This document shows positions 31,643 through 39,444 of a stretch of DNA of 41,958 nucleotides, one piece after another (the first letter of the stretch is position 1; the number at the start of each line of letters is the position of its first letter). The stretch is from Candidatus Woesebacteria bacterium (GTDB lineage Bacteria > Patescibacteriota > Microgenomatia > UBA8517). Where the stretch lies: assembly GCA_020061305.1 (NCBI GenBank), contig JAGUYM010000015.1, positions 1 through 41,958 on the forward strand. Reading direction: 5' to 3'. The translations under genes were made by a program, and so were the position numbers. Under the pieces are notes generated by a model. It was not told the DNA's origin, made no database searches, and saw nothing but the letters and a program-made list of their open reading frames with translations.

Positions 31643-33852
31643 AAAAAATAAGTTTTCCAATAATTGGCATGCACTGTGCCAGCTGCGCCAAACTTATAGA
31701 GCGAAGTGTTTCAAAAGTTCCAGGCGTGATTTCCTGCGCTGTTAATTATAGCAGTGAAACTGGTTATGTCGAGGTCTCAAATGAGTTGGAGGAAAAAAAC
31801 ATTGAGAAAGCAGTTAAAGAGGCAGGATATAAAGCACTAATAACTAAAAACGACAGCATCGCTGGCGCGTCAGAACTAAAAACTCAAAACTTGGAACAAA
31901 TTAAGGCAGAAGAATTGCAAAGGTTAAAAACAAAAGTCGTAATATCTTCAATTTTGAGCACATTACTTATTATTGGTTCGTTTCCTGAATTGTTTGGAAT
32001 TAAGTTTAATGATCTAATTTTACTTATTCTGGCTACACCTGTCCAGTTTTGGGCGGGAAAAGAGTTTTATCTTGCGACTTGGTCGGGATTAAAAAATAGG
32101 TCGGCTAGTATGGATACCCTGATTGCAATTGGAACAAGCGCTGCATATATTTATTCAATTTTATCTATGTTTGGTCTGGTCTCTGGAATGTATTTTGATA
32201 CTGCGGCGGTTATTATAACCCTGATACTTCTAGGTAGATTTTTGGAGGCCAGAGCAAAATCTCATACCTCTGATGCAATTAAAAAACTTTTAGGACTTCA
32301 AGCAAAAACGGCCCGTGTTATACGAAATGGTAAAGAAATTGACATAGCAATAGCGGATGTAAAAATAGGAGATTTGATAAAAGTTAGGCCCGGTGAAAAG
32401 GTGGCCGTTGATGGGACCATCATCTCAGGAGAGAGTTCGGTTGATGAGTCAATGGTTACGGGAGAATCAATGCCTATTGATAAATTAGTGGGGGCCACAG
32501 TTATTGGCGCAACAATAAATAAGCAAGGAAGTTTTATATTTAGGGCAACAAAAGTGGGGAGTGAAACAATGCTTTCTAGAATTGTTGAGATGGTAAAGTC
32601 TGCACAAAGTACAAAGGCTCCAATTCAAAGAATGGCGGATATCGTCTCAGCGTATTTTGTTCCGGTGGTTTTAATGATATCCATTTTAACCTTTGTCGGT
32701 TGGTATTTATTTGGGCAGCCGTTTATGGGCTTTATCACTTTAGTTTCAGTCCTCATAATTGCTTGTCCTTGTGCCATGGGTCTTGCAACACCTACTGCGA
32801 TAATGGTTGGTACAGGAAGAGGCGCCCAAAATGGGATTTTAATTAAAGATGCAGCCAGTCTTGAAATGCTTCATAAAGTAGATACTGTGGTATTTGATAA
32901 AACAGGAACGTTAACTTATGGGAAGCCTGTAGTTACAAATTTTATTTCAAGTCAAAAGTCCAAAGTCAAAAGTCAGAATCTATTACAAATTGCAGCGTCT
33001 CTGGAGGCTAATTCTGAACATCCATTAGCAACTGCAATAGTTGATTATGTATTAAATAAAAAAATTAAATTATTGAAAGCTTCTGGATTTAGAGCAATTT
33101 CAGGTTCAGGCGTTGAGGGATTAATAAATGGAAAAAAATATTTCTTTGGTAAATTTAAAAATAAAAACAATGAGGTTATTAAGTTAGAAAGTGAAGGAAA
33201 AACTGTGATGGGACTAAAAAGTGGATCTAAGCTTTTAGGTATTATCGCAGTTTCTGATACTTTAAAAAATAATGCAAAAGAAGTTGTAGAGAGTCTAACT
33301 AAAAAAGGAATTAGTGTTTGGATGGTGACGGGGGACAACCAAAGGACGGCGACTGCTATCGCCAAAAAAGCAGGAATTAAGAATGTTATGGCCGAAGTAT
33401 TGCCTGAAGAAAAAGCAAAGAAGCTTGACGAATTACGAATTACGAATTACGAATCAAGGGAAAATACTAGATTCCATAATACATTATTTAAAATACATAA
33501 TACTGCAATGCGGAGCATTGCATTTGTAGGTGATGGTATAAACGATGCTCCAGCACTAGCATCCGCCGATGTTGGTATCGCGATGGGAACGGGAACTGAT
33601 GTTGCCATGGAATCGGCGGGGATCACACTTTTAAATAAAGATATAAGAAGTATTTTGACTGCAACTAATTTAAGTAGGGCAACGATGAAAATAATCAAAC
33701 AAAATTTGTTTTGGGCCTTTTTCTATAATGCCGCTTTAATTCCGACGGCGGCTTTAGGGCTACTTAACCCAATGCTTGCAGCCTTTGCCATGGCAGCAAG
33801 TTCGATTTCAGTTGTTTTAAATTCTTTAAGATTAAATAGGGTTAGGATTTAG
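31639..33852 (+). CDS. copA: Cu(I)-exporting P1B-type ATPase CopA
   Basis: 737 residues with all domains: one N-terminal HMA (MHCASC near residue 12), membrane helices, actuator motif VTGESMP near 276, transport site CPC in [12 protein letters not shown] near 375, phosphorylation motif [11 protein letters not shown] near 420, the nucleotide-binding SEHPLA and [20 protein letters not shown] near 637. Helices 7-8 have YNAALIP and [12 protein letters not shown], the N-Y/M-S ligands of Cu(I) pumps. It exports copper under CsoR control. Two heptamer tracts lie in the nucleotide-binding domain: one after DKTGT, one before GDGIND. Confidence 0.97.
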   Translation: MKKISFPIIGMHCASCAKLIERSVSKVPGVISCAVNYSSETGYVEVSNELEEKNIEKAVKEAGYKALITKNDSIAGASELKTQNLEQIKAEELQRLKTKVVISSILSTLLIIGSFPELFGIKFNDLILLILATPVQFWAGKEFYLATWSGLKNRSASMDTLIAIGTSAAYIYSILSMFGLVSGMYFDTAAVIITLILLGRFLEARAKSHTSDAIKKLLGLQAKTARVIRNGKEIDIAIADVKIGDLIKVRPGEKVAVDGTIISGESSVDESMVTGESMPIDKLVGATVIGATINKQGSFIFRATKVGSETMLSRIVEMVKSAQSTKAPIQRMADIVSAYFVPVVLMISILTFVGWYLFGQPFMGFITLVSVLIIACPCAMGLATPTAIMVGTGRGAQNGILIKDAASLEMLHKVDTVVFDKTGTLTYGKPVVTNFISSQKSKVKSQNLLQIAASLEANSEHPLATAIVDYVLNKKIKLLKASGFRAISGSGVEGLINGKKYFFGKFKNKNNEVIKLESEGKTVMGLKSGSKLLGIIAVSDTLKNNAKEVVESLTKKGISVWMVTGDNQRTATAIAKKAGIKNVMAEVLPEEKAKKLDELRITNYESRENTRFHNTLFKIHNTAMRSIAFVGDGINDAPALASADVGIAMGTGTDVAMESAGITLLNKDIRSILTATNLSRATMKIIKQNLFWAFFYNAALIPTAALGLLNPMLAAFAMAASSISVVLNSLRLNRVRI
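32950..32977 (+). repeat. Heptamer tract 1 in copA
   Basis: AGTCAAA, AGTCCAA, AGTCAAA, AGTCAGA, coding SQKSKVKSQ, the same peptide as in NrdJ. Confidence 0.85.
33430..33457 (+). repeat. Heptamer tract 2 in copA
   Basis: GAATTAC three times, perfect, then GAATCAA. Confidence 0.85.
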
Positions 33853-33914
33853 ACTAATAAATTTTTTCTATTACTAAACTATTGTATTATTAAGGGGATT
33901 TAAGAATTTAGGGA

Positions 33915-33944
33915 TTGACTTGTCAACATATTACTATGTATAGT
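33915..33944 (+). promoter_or_regulatory. trxA promoter
   Basis: TTGACT (33915-33920), an 18-nt spacer and TATAGT (33939-33944), 10 nt before the trxA ATG. The -35 lies in a small inverted repeat TTGAC-TT-GTCAA (33915-33926) that could bind a regulator. Confidence 0.6.
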
Positions 33945-33954
33945 ATTTTCTGAA

Positions 33955-34293
33955 ATGGCAGTTAATAAAGTTACTTCTACTGATTTTGATTCACAAGTTT
34001 TACAGGGTAGCACGCCTGTCTTGGTTGATTTTTATGCAGACTGGTGTGGACCTTGTAAATTGGCTGAGCCGGTTTTAGATGAATTGTCTGAAAGTTATAA
34101 AGATAAAGTAAAAATTGTAAAACTTAATGTTGATGAAGAAAACGCACTTGCAGGTAAATATGGTGTAATGTCAATTCCCACGACAATTCTTTTTAGAAAT
34201 GGTCAAGAGGTAGATAGACAAATAGGTTTTGGAGGAAAACAAACATTTGAGAATTTGATCAAAAAAGGAATTGGGGGTGATTCAAATGGATAA
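33955..34293 (+). CDS. trxA: Thioredoxin
   Basis: 112 residues, classic thioredoxin. Active site DFYADWCGPCKLAEPVLDEL (WCGPC near residue 31), the buried Asp in VDFYADW, cis-Pro in SIPTTILFRNGQ and the C-terminal glycine-rich strand. It reduces disulfides in the cytosol and is re-reduced by the TrxB encoded two genes downstream. Its own promoter lies directly upstream, close enough that the mRNA has almost no leader. The following Pro/Thr-rich ORF overlaps by 8 nt. Confidence 0.96.
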   Translation: MAVNKVTSTDFDSQVLQGSTPVLVDFYADWCGPCKLAEPVLDELSESYKDKVKIVKLNVDEENALAGKYGVMSIPTTILFRNGQEVDRQIGFGGKQTFENLIKKGIGGDSNG

Positions 34294-34549
34294 TACTAAC
34301 CAAACTCAACCACAGGCAACACAAATGGGTGGACAAGCACCAATGTCTGATCAGCCATCTGCAACAGTTGCTACAAGTACAACACCTGATGCAAATATGA
34401 CTCCGGGCCCAGAACCAGTTGTTTCAACAACACCAGATGTTGCTCCAGTAGCACCAGTAACAACGGAACAGGGTTCGACCGAAGTTCCAGCAAGTACACC
34501 AGTGCAAGCAGGTGAAGATAAACCGGTCGCAGTACCACCACAACAATAA
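34286..34549 (+). CDS. Low-complexity Pro/Thr/Gln-rich protein
   Basis: 87 residues from ATG 34286 (SD GGGGGTGA just upstream; the track start at 34271 is a TTG). The sequence is nearly all Pro, Thr, Val, Gln, Ala and Asp (PVVSTTPDVAPVAPVTTEQ) with no hydrophobic segment and no Cys, so it is almost certainly intrinsically disordered and acidic. It sits between trxA and trxB in the operon. No family can be named. It could be a linker or surface protein, but a secretion signal is absent. Confidence 0.6.
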   Translation: MDNTNQTQPQATQMGGQAPMSDQPSATVATSTTPDANMTPGPEPVVSTTPDVAPVAPVTTEQGSTEVPASTPVQAGEDKPVAVPPQQ

Positions 34550-34552
34550 GTT

Positions 34553-35503
34553 ATGAATAAAATTTATGATGTAGCAGTAATTGGGTCAGGTCCTGCGGGC
34601 CTGACTGCTGCTATTTATACAACCAGAGGAGCTGCTTCAACAGTTATAATCGGGGGTGATTCTTGGGGAGGGCAATTGATGTTGACTTCAGTGGTTGACA
34701 ATTTTCCAGGATTTCCAGAAGGGATTATGGGCCCGGATTTAATGGAGAAGATAAAAGCACAGGCTGTTCGTTTTGGAGCGGAGTTTATTCAGAAAAATGT
34801 TAGTTCAGTTGATTTTTCTACAAGACCATTTGTTTTAAAAACCAGTGATCAGGAGCTAAGAGCTAATAGTGTCATCGTTGCAACCGGTGCAGAAACGAAA
34901 TGGCTTGGAATTCCGGGTGAAAAAGAACTAATCGGCAGGGGCGTTTCATCCTGTGCACCTTGTGATGCGCCTTTTTTTAAAGAGAAAGAGGTCTTGGTCA
35001 TTGGTGGAGGAGATAGTGCAATGGAGGAGGCTCTAGTACTTTCTAAATTTGCCAGCAAAGTTACTATTATTCATAGGAGAGGTGAATTTAAGGCAAGTAA
35101 AATTATGCAGGATAAAGTTTTTGCCAATAAGAAAATAAGTGTAATTTGGGATAGTGAAGTTACAAAAGTAGAAGGAGATGGGAAAGTTGAACAAGTAGAA
35201 ATAAAAAATACAAAAACAGAAAAATTGGGTCAAATCAAATGCGATGGGGTCTTTGTGGCGATTGGACACAGTCCATCTACACAAATTTTTAAAGGAATAT
35301 TGGATATGGATGAAAAAGGATACATAGTCCCAAGTCAAAAGTCAGAAATCAAGAGTCAAAAATATAACACCCAAACAAGTATTGAAGGGGTTTTTGTGTC
35401 GGGAGATGTACATGATTATAGATACAAACAGGCAATAACAGCAGCGGGTTTTGGTTGTATGGCCGCCATTGATGCCTTAAATTTTTTAGAAAACGAGAAA
35501 TAG
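34553..35503 (+). CDS. trxB: Thioredoxin reductase
   Basis: 316 residues. FAD-binding GxGxxG near the start (VAVIGSGPAGLTAAIYTTRG), redox centre SSCAPCDAPFF (CAPC rather than the usual CATC, near residue 133), NADPH-binding VIGGGDSAMEEAL, and C-terminal FAD motif GVFVSGDVHDYRYKQAITAAGFGCMAA. It uses NADPH to reduce TrxA. Unusual: SQKSEIKSQKYN near residue 262 is encoded by a heptamer tract, an insertion before the final FAD motif, in the place where other TrxB have a short beta-hairpin. Third gene of the trx cluster. Confidence 0.95.
   Translation: MNKIYDVAVIGSGPAGLTAAIYTTRGAASTVIIGGDSWGGQLMLTSVVDNFPGFPEGIMGPDLMEKIKAQAVRFGAEFIQKNVSSVDFSTRPFVLKTSDQELRANSVIVATGAETKWLGIPGEKELIGRGVSSCAPCDAPFFKEKEVLVIGGGDSAMEEALVLSKFASKVTIIHRRGEFKASKIMQDKVFANKKISVIWDSEVTKVEGDGKVEQVEIKNTKTEKLGQIKCDGVFVAIGHSPSTQIFKGILDMDEKGYIVPSQKSEIKSQKYNTQTSIEGVFVSGDVHDYRYKQAITAAGFGCMAAIDALNFLENEK
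35333..35360 (+). repeat. Heptamer tract in trxB
   Basis: AGTCAAA, AGTCAGA, AATCAAG, AGTCAAA; codes SQKSEIKSQ, nearly the same peptide as in NrdJ and CopA. Confidence 0.85.
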
Positions 35504-35506
35504 TGG

Positions 35507-35536
35507 TTGACATGGTGAGATCGGGTCTTGTAGTAT
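35507..35536 (+). promoter_or_regulatory. Promoter of the DsbA-like gene, leaderless geometry
   Basis: TTGACA (35507-35512), an 18-nt spacer and TAGTAT (35531-35536), then 6 nt to the ATG at 35543. Confidence 0.65.
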
Positions 35537-35542
35537 ATTAAG

Positions 35543-36376
35543 ATGTCAAAATTGAAAAATTCAAAAACCTCAGTTAAAGTAACAGGTTCTCCGGTCTTTG
35601 AAAGATTGGTTCCGGCACTACTTGTTATTACGGTGGGTCTTGCATTTTTAGTGGGCACTCTTTGGCAGAAGGTTGAAAATTTAAATAAAGGTGGTACTGG
35701 TACCGTTAGTACAACAGAAACTGGACAGCAACAAGCACCTGCTCCTATTAAAGTCGATAAAAAGCAAATTGAAGCCGTATTTGATCGTGAGGTTGTAAAA
35801 TTTGGGAACAAGGATTCGAAAGTTTTATTTGTTGAATTTACTGATCCATCTTGTCCTTACTGCCACATTGCAGGTGGTAAAAATCCTGAACTTAATAAAC
35901 AAGTGGGAACTCAATTTACCTTGGTTTCTGATGGTGGTAGTTATGTCGCCCCTGTTCCCGAAATGAGGAAATTGGTTGAAGATGGCAAGGCGTCTTTGGC
36001 GTTATTATATTTTAATGGACATGGAAATGGTGAGCTTTCAATGAAGGCTATGTATTGTGCCTATGATGAAGGAAAATTCTGGGAAGCTCATGACTTATTT
36101 ATGTCAAATAAAGGTTATGACTTTGTTAATAACGAGGCGAAAAATGACAAGACAAACATCAGTAAAGTTGTAGATTTTTTGAAACCAATCGGACTTAAAA
36201 ACCTTAATACTTGTCTAGAAAGTGGTAAATATGATGGAAGATTGCAGGAGGAAATGAACCTTGGTTTGGAGCTTGGTGTGTCTGGAACTCCAGGGTTTTT
36301 TGTAAATGAAAATAATTTTGCTGGAGCTTACAGTTTTAATGATATGAAGTCTGTGGTCGATCTATTGCTTAAATAA
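35543..36376 (+). CDS. DsbA-like thiol oxidoreductase, membrane-anchored
   Basis: 277 residues: a cytoplasmic Lys-rich start, one membrane segment (about 23-42), a Gly/Thr/Gln/Pro-rich linker, and a DsbA/DsbG-like thioredoxin domain (about 75-277) with EFTDPSCPYCHIAGG (CPYC near residue 108) and cis-Pro in GVSGTPGFFVNENNF. It should form or isomerise disulfides in exported proteins. It is transcribed from its own promoter, separate from trxAB but adjacent, forming a thiol-redox neighbourhood after the copper island. Confidence 0.9.
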   Translation: MSKLKNSKTSVKVTGSPVFERLVPALLVITVGLAFLVGTLWQKVENLNKGGTGTVSTTETGQQQAPAPIKVDKKQIEAVFDREVVKFGNKDSKVLFVEFTDPSCPYCHIAGGKNPELNKQVGTQFTLVSDGGSYVAPVPEMRKLVEDGKASLALLYFNGHGNGELSMKAMYCAYDEGKFWEAHDLFMSNKGYDFVNNEAKNDKTNISKVVDFLKPIGLKNLNTCLESGKYDGRLQEEMNLGLELGVSGTPGFFVNENNFAGAYSFNDMKSVVDLLLK

Positions 36377-36386
36377 TATCTTCTGA

Positions 36387-36392
36387 TATAAT
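36387..36392 (+). promoter_or_regulatory. -10 box of the HD-domain gene
   Basis: Perfect TATAAT, 9 nt before the ATG at 36402. It leaves at most a few untranslated bases. Confidence 0.45.
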
Positions 36393-36401
36393 CCCAAAAT
36401 C

Positions 36402-37193
36402 ATGACAAATATTGATGTTAGTCGTACTCAAATTAAGGTAAATTCAAAAAATAATCCACTTCTCACCAAAGTTGTTGAATCTGTGAATGAAAACATTGAA
36501 CTTAAAAGTCTTTGGAAAATAATAAATGTTAATGCAACGGATAGATTGGGGTATTCAGACCATGGTCCAACTCATTTTCAAATTGTCGCCAATTATGCTT
36601 TAAGGATAGCTTATCTATTGGATAAAAAGGGTGTTGGATTTTCGATCGTTAATGATTTTGGCTTAACAAAAAATCATGCAGAGGTGGTTATATTTTTAGC
36701 ATCAATTATGCACGACCTGGGAATGAGTATTCATCGAGTAAATCACGAACAATTTAGCCTGTTTATAGCTAGAGATTTTTTAAGTAAAATTTTAGATTTC
36801 ATGCCAGTTGAGGAAAGAACTGTTGTGATTTCAGAAACACTGCATGCAATAATTTCCCACAGCCATGGTAGTAGTGGTAAAACATCAACGATAGAAGGAG
36901 GAGTAGTAAGGGTCGCCGATGCACTTGATATGACTAAGGGGAGAGCAAGAACATCAAAGCTTCTTGTTGATATTAACAATGTTTCAAATAACGCGATTGA
37001 ATCGGTTTTTGTAAATTCTGGGGAACAAAAATATATTGATATAAAAATAGTAATGACTAATCCTGCAGGTCTTTTTCAAGTTGACGATTTTGTAGAAGAA
37101 AAACTAGATCCATCAGGTCTAAAAGAATATATTGATATCAAGGCTTATATCATTGAAGATGGTCAAGAGAAGCTGTTTAAGGATTATGAATAG
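36402..37193 (+). CDS. HD-domain phosphohydrolase
   Basis: 263 residues. HD-superfamily residues appear in order: YSDHGPTHFQIV (H near 50), FLASIMHDLGMSIHRV (HD near 106), the later ISHSHG, and VRVADALDMTKGRA (conserved Asp). These bind a metal pair or single metal for phosphate ester or nucleotide hydrolysis. A C-terminal beta-rich region (about 190-263) is of unknown function. Many archaeal and CPR homologs exist as stand-alone HD proteins; the substrate cannot be told. Its 3' end overlaps the convergent methyltransferase gene by 17 nt. Confidence 0.83.
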   Translation: MTNIDVSRTQIKVNSKNNPLLTKVVESVNENIELKSLWKIINVNATDRLGYSDHGPTHFQIVANYALRIAYLLDKKGVGFSIVNDFGLTKNHAEVVIFLASIMHDLGMSIHRVNHEQFSLFIARDFLSKILDFMPVEERTVVISETLHAIISHSHGSSGKTSTIEGGVVRVADALDMTKGRARTSKLLVDINNVSNNAIESVFVNSGEQKYIDIKIVMTNPAGLFQVDDFVEEKLDPSGLKEYIDIKAYIIEDGQEKLFKDYE

Positions 37194-37716
37194 TTTCAAT
37201 TATTTTATAAGTAACAATTGCTAAAGACCCCCAAACATTAATTGATTTGTTTACTCCAAACATGGGAATTTCAACAATTAAGTCAGACTCATTTAGTATT
37301 TCTTTTGAAACACCATTTGTTTCATGGCCAACAACTAAAGCGACAGGGAGTCGCAAATCATTGATAAACAGCGAATAGCTGATAGCTTTTTTATCTTGTT
37401 CAACTGCAATAATCTGCACACCTTTTTGTTTCAATACTTGTACTACTTGTCCTGTTTTTTCTACTTTTTCCCATGGTACCCATTCTTCTGTACCTACTGC
37501 AGCTTTATGAATTCTTGAAGAAGGTGGGTACTCAGAATCACCACAAATATATACTTTTTCAGCCGCAACCGCATCAGCAAGTCTAAAGATTGAACCAATA
37601 TTGTAAGTATCAAGGACATTATCCAATACAAAGTATATGGGATTTCTTTTTATAAGTTTTTCTTGCCCATTAACAGGTTTTGTTTTTCTGAGTTGTTTAG
37701 AATTAAGTTTAAGCAT
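37177..37716 (-). CDS. SpoU/TrmH-family RNA 2'-O-methyltransferase
   Basis: 179 residues, SPOUT trefoil-knot enzyme. Motif 1 VLDNVLDTYNIGSIFRLADA (Asn and Arg), motif 2 PVALVVGHETNGVS, motif 3 IVEIPMFGVNKSINVWGSLAIVTYKI. It transfers a methyl group from SAM to a ribose 2'-OH in tRNA or rRNA; the absence of an N-terminal substrate domain suggests a TrmL/TrmH-like role, not specific from sequence alone. A short heptamer series (AAACAGC, GAATAGC, TGATAGC on the plus strand) lies within the gene. Confidence 0.92.
   Translation of the reverse strand: MLKLNSKQLRKTKPVNGQEKLIKRNPIYFVLDNVLDTYNIGSIFRLADAVAAEKVYICGDSEYPPSSRIHKAAVGTEEWVPWEKVEKTGQVVQVLKQKGVQIIAVEQDKKAISYSLFINDLRLPVALVVGHETNGVSKEILNESDLIVEIPMFGVNKSINVWGSLAIVTYKIIETIHNP
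37366..37386 (+). repeat. Short heptamer series in the SpoU methyltransferase gene
   Basis: AAACAGC, GAATAGC, TGATAGC on the plus strand (gene on minus). Weaker than the others. Confidence 0.4.
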
Positions 37717-37841
37717 GCTTTTGTCTGTATCTTATTTATACCATAAATGCTAAAATAGCAATTATAGTCTGGCTGTAATTTATAAATGAATAACAAATTA
37801 TTTGTAGTGGGTTTATCCTTCCTTGAGGTAGAGAGGTATTA

Positions 37842-38099
37842 ATGATTAATTCTAGTAGTGTTTGCACAAGATGTGGTAAGCCGCGTATGGTGGTATCTAC
37901 ATACGAAGAAGTTGTTCAAAATAGCACTGTAACATATACAGTTAGTCGATGTGCTGATCCAGAATGTCAAAAAATAGTTGACAAGGCTTTAAAAGTTGAA
38001 GAACAAAAAAGAATTTATATAAAAGAGGAGCAGGTGAGAAGGGAGATTATCCGCAAAAAACTTCAAGACGAAAAAAAGAAAAAGACAAAACAAATCTAG
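37842..38099 (+). CDS. Small zinc-ribbon-like protein
   Basis: 85 residues. Two Cys pairs, CTRCGKPR near residue 6 and CADPECQK near residue 42, would form a zinc ribbon; between them lies a short Val/Thr-rich beta region. The C-terminal half is a long, very basic helix (KVEEQKRIYIKEEQVRREIIRKKLQDEKKKK). The combination suggests nucleic-acid or ribosome binding, by inference. A GAGGTAGAGAGGT purine stretch upstream provides a ribosome binding site. No family name is recognised. Confidence 0.65.
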   Translation: MINSSSVCTRCGKPRMVVSTYEEVVQNSTVTYTVSRCADPECQKIVDKALKVEEQKRIYIKEEQVRREIIRKKLQDEKKKKTKQI

Positions 38100-38111
38100 T
38101 TCAATTCTTAC

Positions 38112-38185
38112 TGGCTGCGGGACTTGGATTCGAACCAAAATAACATCCTCCAAAGGGATGTGTCCTACCATTAGACGATCCCGCA
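38112..38185 (-). tRNA. tRNA-Gln (anticodon UUG)
   Basis: Minus-strand cloverleaf: acceptor TGCGGGA/TCCCGCA with T1-A72 as usual for tRNA-Gln, D stem GTCT/GGAC, anticodon stem CATCC/GGATG with loop CTTTGGA (TTG), T arm TTTGG-TTCGAAT-CCAAG, discriminator G. CCA is encoded (38114-38112), unlike the other four tRNAs here. A dispersed-repeat copy begins 31 nt upstream of its 5' end. Confidence 0.93.
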
Positions 38186-38216
38186 ATAACAATGATATTT
38201 GTGAATGTCTGAATCA

Positions 38217-38401
38217 GTGAACTGTTACGAACAAATTCGAACCCAATTTCGCGACTCGAACTCTCCGCTCGCCCCTGCGGGGCTCGCTTAACAACATTTT
38301 AACTCAGCACAATTTTTTGTGTTTGGCTACCCAAACTATAACAGCAACACAAAGCTACTTAGATCAAAGGAATTATATCATAAAACAACGGAAGCCTGAC
38401 G
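38217..38401 (+). repeat. Dispersed hairpin-rich repeat, copy 1
   Basis: Starts GTGAACTGTTACGAACAAATTCGAAC and shares CTCGCCCCTGCGGGGCTCGCTTAACAACATTTT, AATTTTTTGTGTTTGGC and ACAACGGAAGCCTGACG with copy 2 at 40404. Internal hairpins: GCCCC-tgc-GGGGC and GTTTGG-ctac-CCAAAC. Noncoding. About 185 bp, diverged in its middle from copy 2. Confidence 0.8.
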
Positions 38402-38648
38402 GATATCCGTCAGATACTTAATCAACTCTGTTGATTGGCCGTAAATACGGCCTTACTGCGGTCTAACGGTTGATGGTTTGCGGTAACGGCTACCGCAATT
38501 GGTAACCAACACGTATTTCAGTCGCAATTTGCCTTTACAAGGCAACTAAACCAAGTGTTAGGAACAGAAACCGGTCCTTACGCACAGCGCTTGGTTAGAA
38601 AACAGGAACAACAGAACCATTGTTCCTGAAATATTCCCTGTCGGGAAT
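38396..38648. other. Array of back-to-back hairpins in noncoding DNA
   Basis: Consecutive inverted repeats: CTGACGGAT/ATCCGTCAG (38396-38413), AATCAAC/GTTGATT (38420-38436), GGCCGTA/TACGGCC (38437-38452), TTGCGGTA/TACCGCAA (38478-38498), TTGG/CCAA (38499-38509), TTGCCTT/AAGGCAA (38529-38545), a longer stem CTAAaCCAAG with CTTGGTTAG (38546-38598) enclosing GTTAGGA/TCCTTAC, CAGGAACAA/TTGTTCCTG (38603-38628), and ATTCCC/GGGAAT (38633-38648). The stems have different sequences, so this is not a tandem repeat. No ORF of note. Together with repeat copy 1 it fills the gap between tRNA-Gln and the unknown gene at 38665. Confidence 0.8.
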
Positions 38649-38664
38649 CCTGCCCAATATTTGG

Positions 38665-39351
38665 CTAGGAGGCTGTGGATACTTTAGTCCAATTGACTTC
38701 GTTAGATTTAATATAATTAACAAATTTATTATAGTTATCTTTATATGGACCACCAATGGTAACAAATGGGGTGATAGTTGCCCTTTCTGTAGTAACAATA
38801 TCATCAAGTCTATCAAGCGCATCTAATACCCATGAACCACCCTCTTTTGAATTACCAATATTATACTCAGATCGACTTTTTTGACCGTCCATCTGTTCGA
38901 GAGCTCTTTGCCAAATTGTATCTGCCTTTTCTTTTTCGAGCACTTGAGTTTCAGAAGCTTTATGTTGAAGGTCGCTTTGATTTAAATGATCAGAAGGGTG
39001 CCAAGCCTTAAGTGCTTCTGGGTTTTGAATAAACAAGGTATTTAAATCATTTTCCAGTTTCTGTGACTTTTCAAAAATTTTTCTCACGAGTTCTTTGTCT
39101 GGCTGAAACACTTTAGTTTCATCTGGTTTGAATGTTTCTTTCCAAAAGTTTTTAAAGTCGATTAAAAGTGTTGAGACTTGTTCTGCTCCTTTAATCCCTT
39201 CTTCCGACTGTCTAACATGGCTTAAGATGCCCCACTTACCCTTTTTTTCTTTCCATACCCCATCACCCTCATTACCATATTTTTCAACCCTTCTTGTGTC
39301 AGAGCCTATGACACCAAATGCTCCACCATTTAAAACTGCTGTTTCACTCAT
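38665..39351 (-). CDS. Soluble protein of unknown function
   Basis: 228 residues, no signal peptide, no membrane segment, one of the few longer genes here without any recognisable family. It starts with a Gly-rich stretch (MSETAVLNGGAFGVIGSDTRRVEKYG) and continues largely helical and charged, with many Trp, Lys and Glu residues (LLIDFKNFWKETFKPDETKVF, WQRALEQMDGQ). The ATG is preceded by TACAAT with exactly 6 nt between, which supports the start and expression. It lies alone between two hairpin-rich intergenic regions, as accessory genes do. Confidence 0.65.
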   Translation of the reverse strand: MSETAVLNGGAFGVIGSDTRRVEKYGNEGDGVWKEKKGKWGILSHVRQSEEGIKGAEQVSTLLIDFKNFWKETFKPDETKVFQPDKELVRKIFEKSQKLENDLNTLFIQNPEALKAWHPSDHLNQSDLQHKASETQVLEKEKADTIWQRALEQMDGQKSRSEYNIGNSKEGGSWVLDALDRLDDIVTTERATITPFVTIGGPYKDNYNKFVNYIKSNEVNWTKVSTAS

Positions 39352-39357
39352 GCTTTG

Positions 39358-39363
39358 ATTGTA
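39358..39363 (-). promoter_or_regulatory. -10 box of the 38665-39351 gene, leaderless geometry
   Basis: TACAAT on the minus strand with a 6-nt gap (CAAAGC) to the ATG at 39351. Confidence 0.45.
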
Positions 39364-39444
39364 CTCTGTTTAAAGAAAAGTTTGTATAATTAAATGCTTG
39401 AATTCTGAAAATATGTATGCTATACCTCTCTCATAGAGATACAT

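Noticed and set aside
38396-38648. CRISPR array
   Set aside because: The repeated pattern is of inverted repeats with different sequences. There is no constant direct repeat, no uniform spacer length and no cas gene.
38595-38826. ORFs 38595-38822 (-) and 38620-38826 (+)
   Set aside because: Both overlap the hairpin array and the end of the better-supported 38665-39351 gene.
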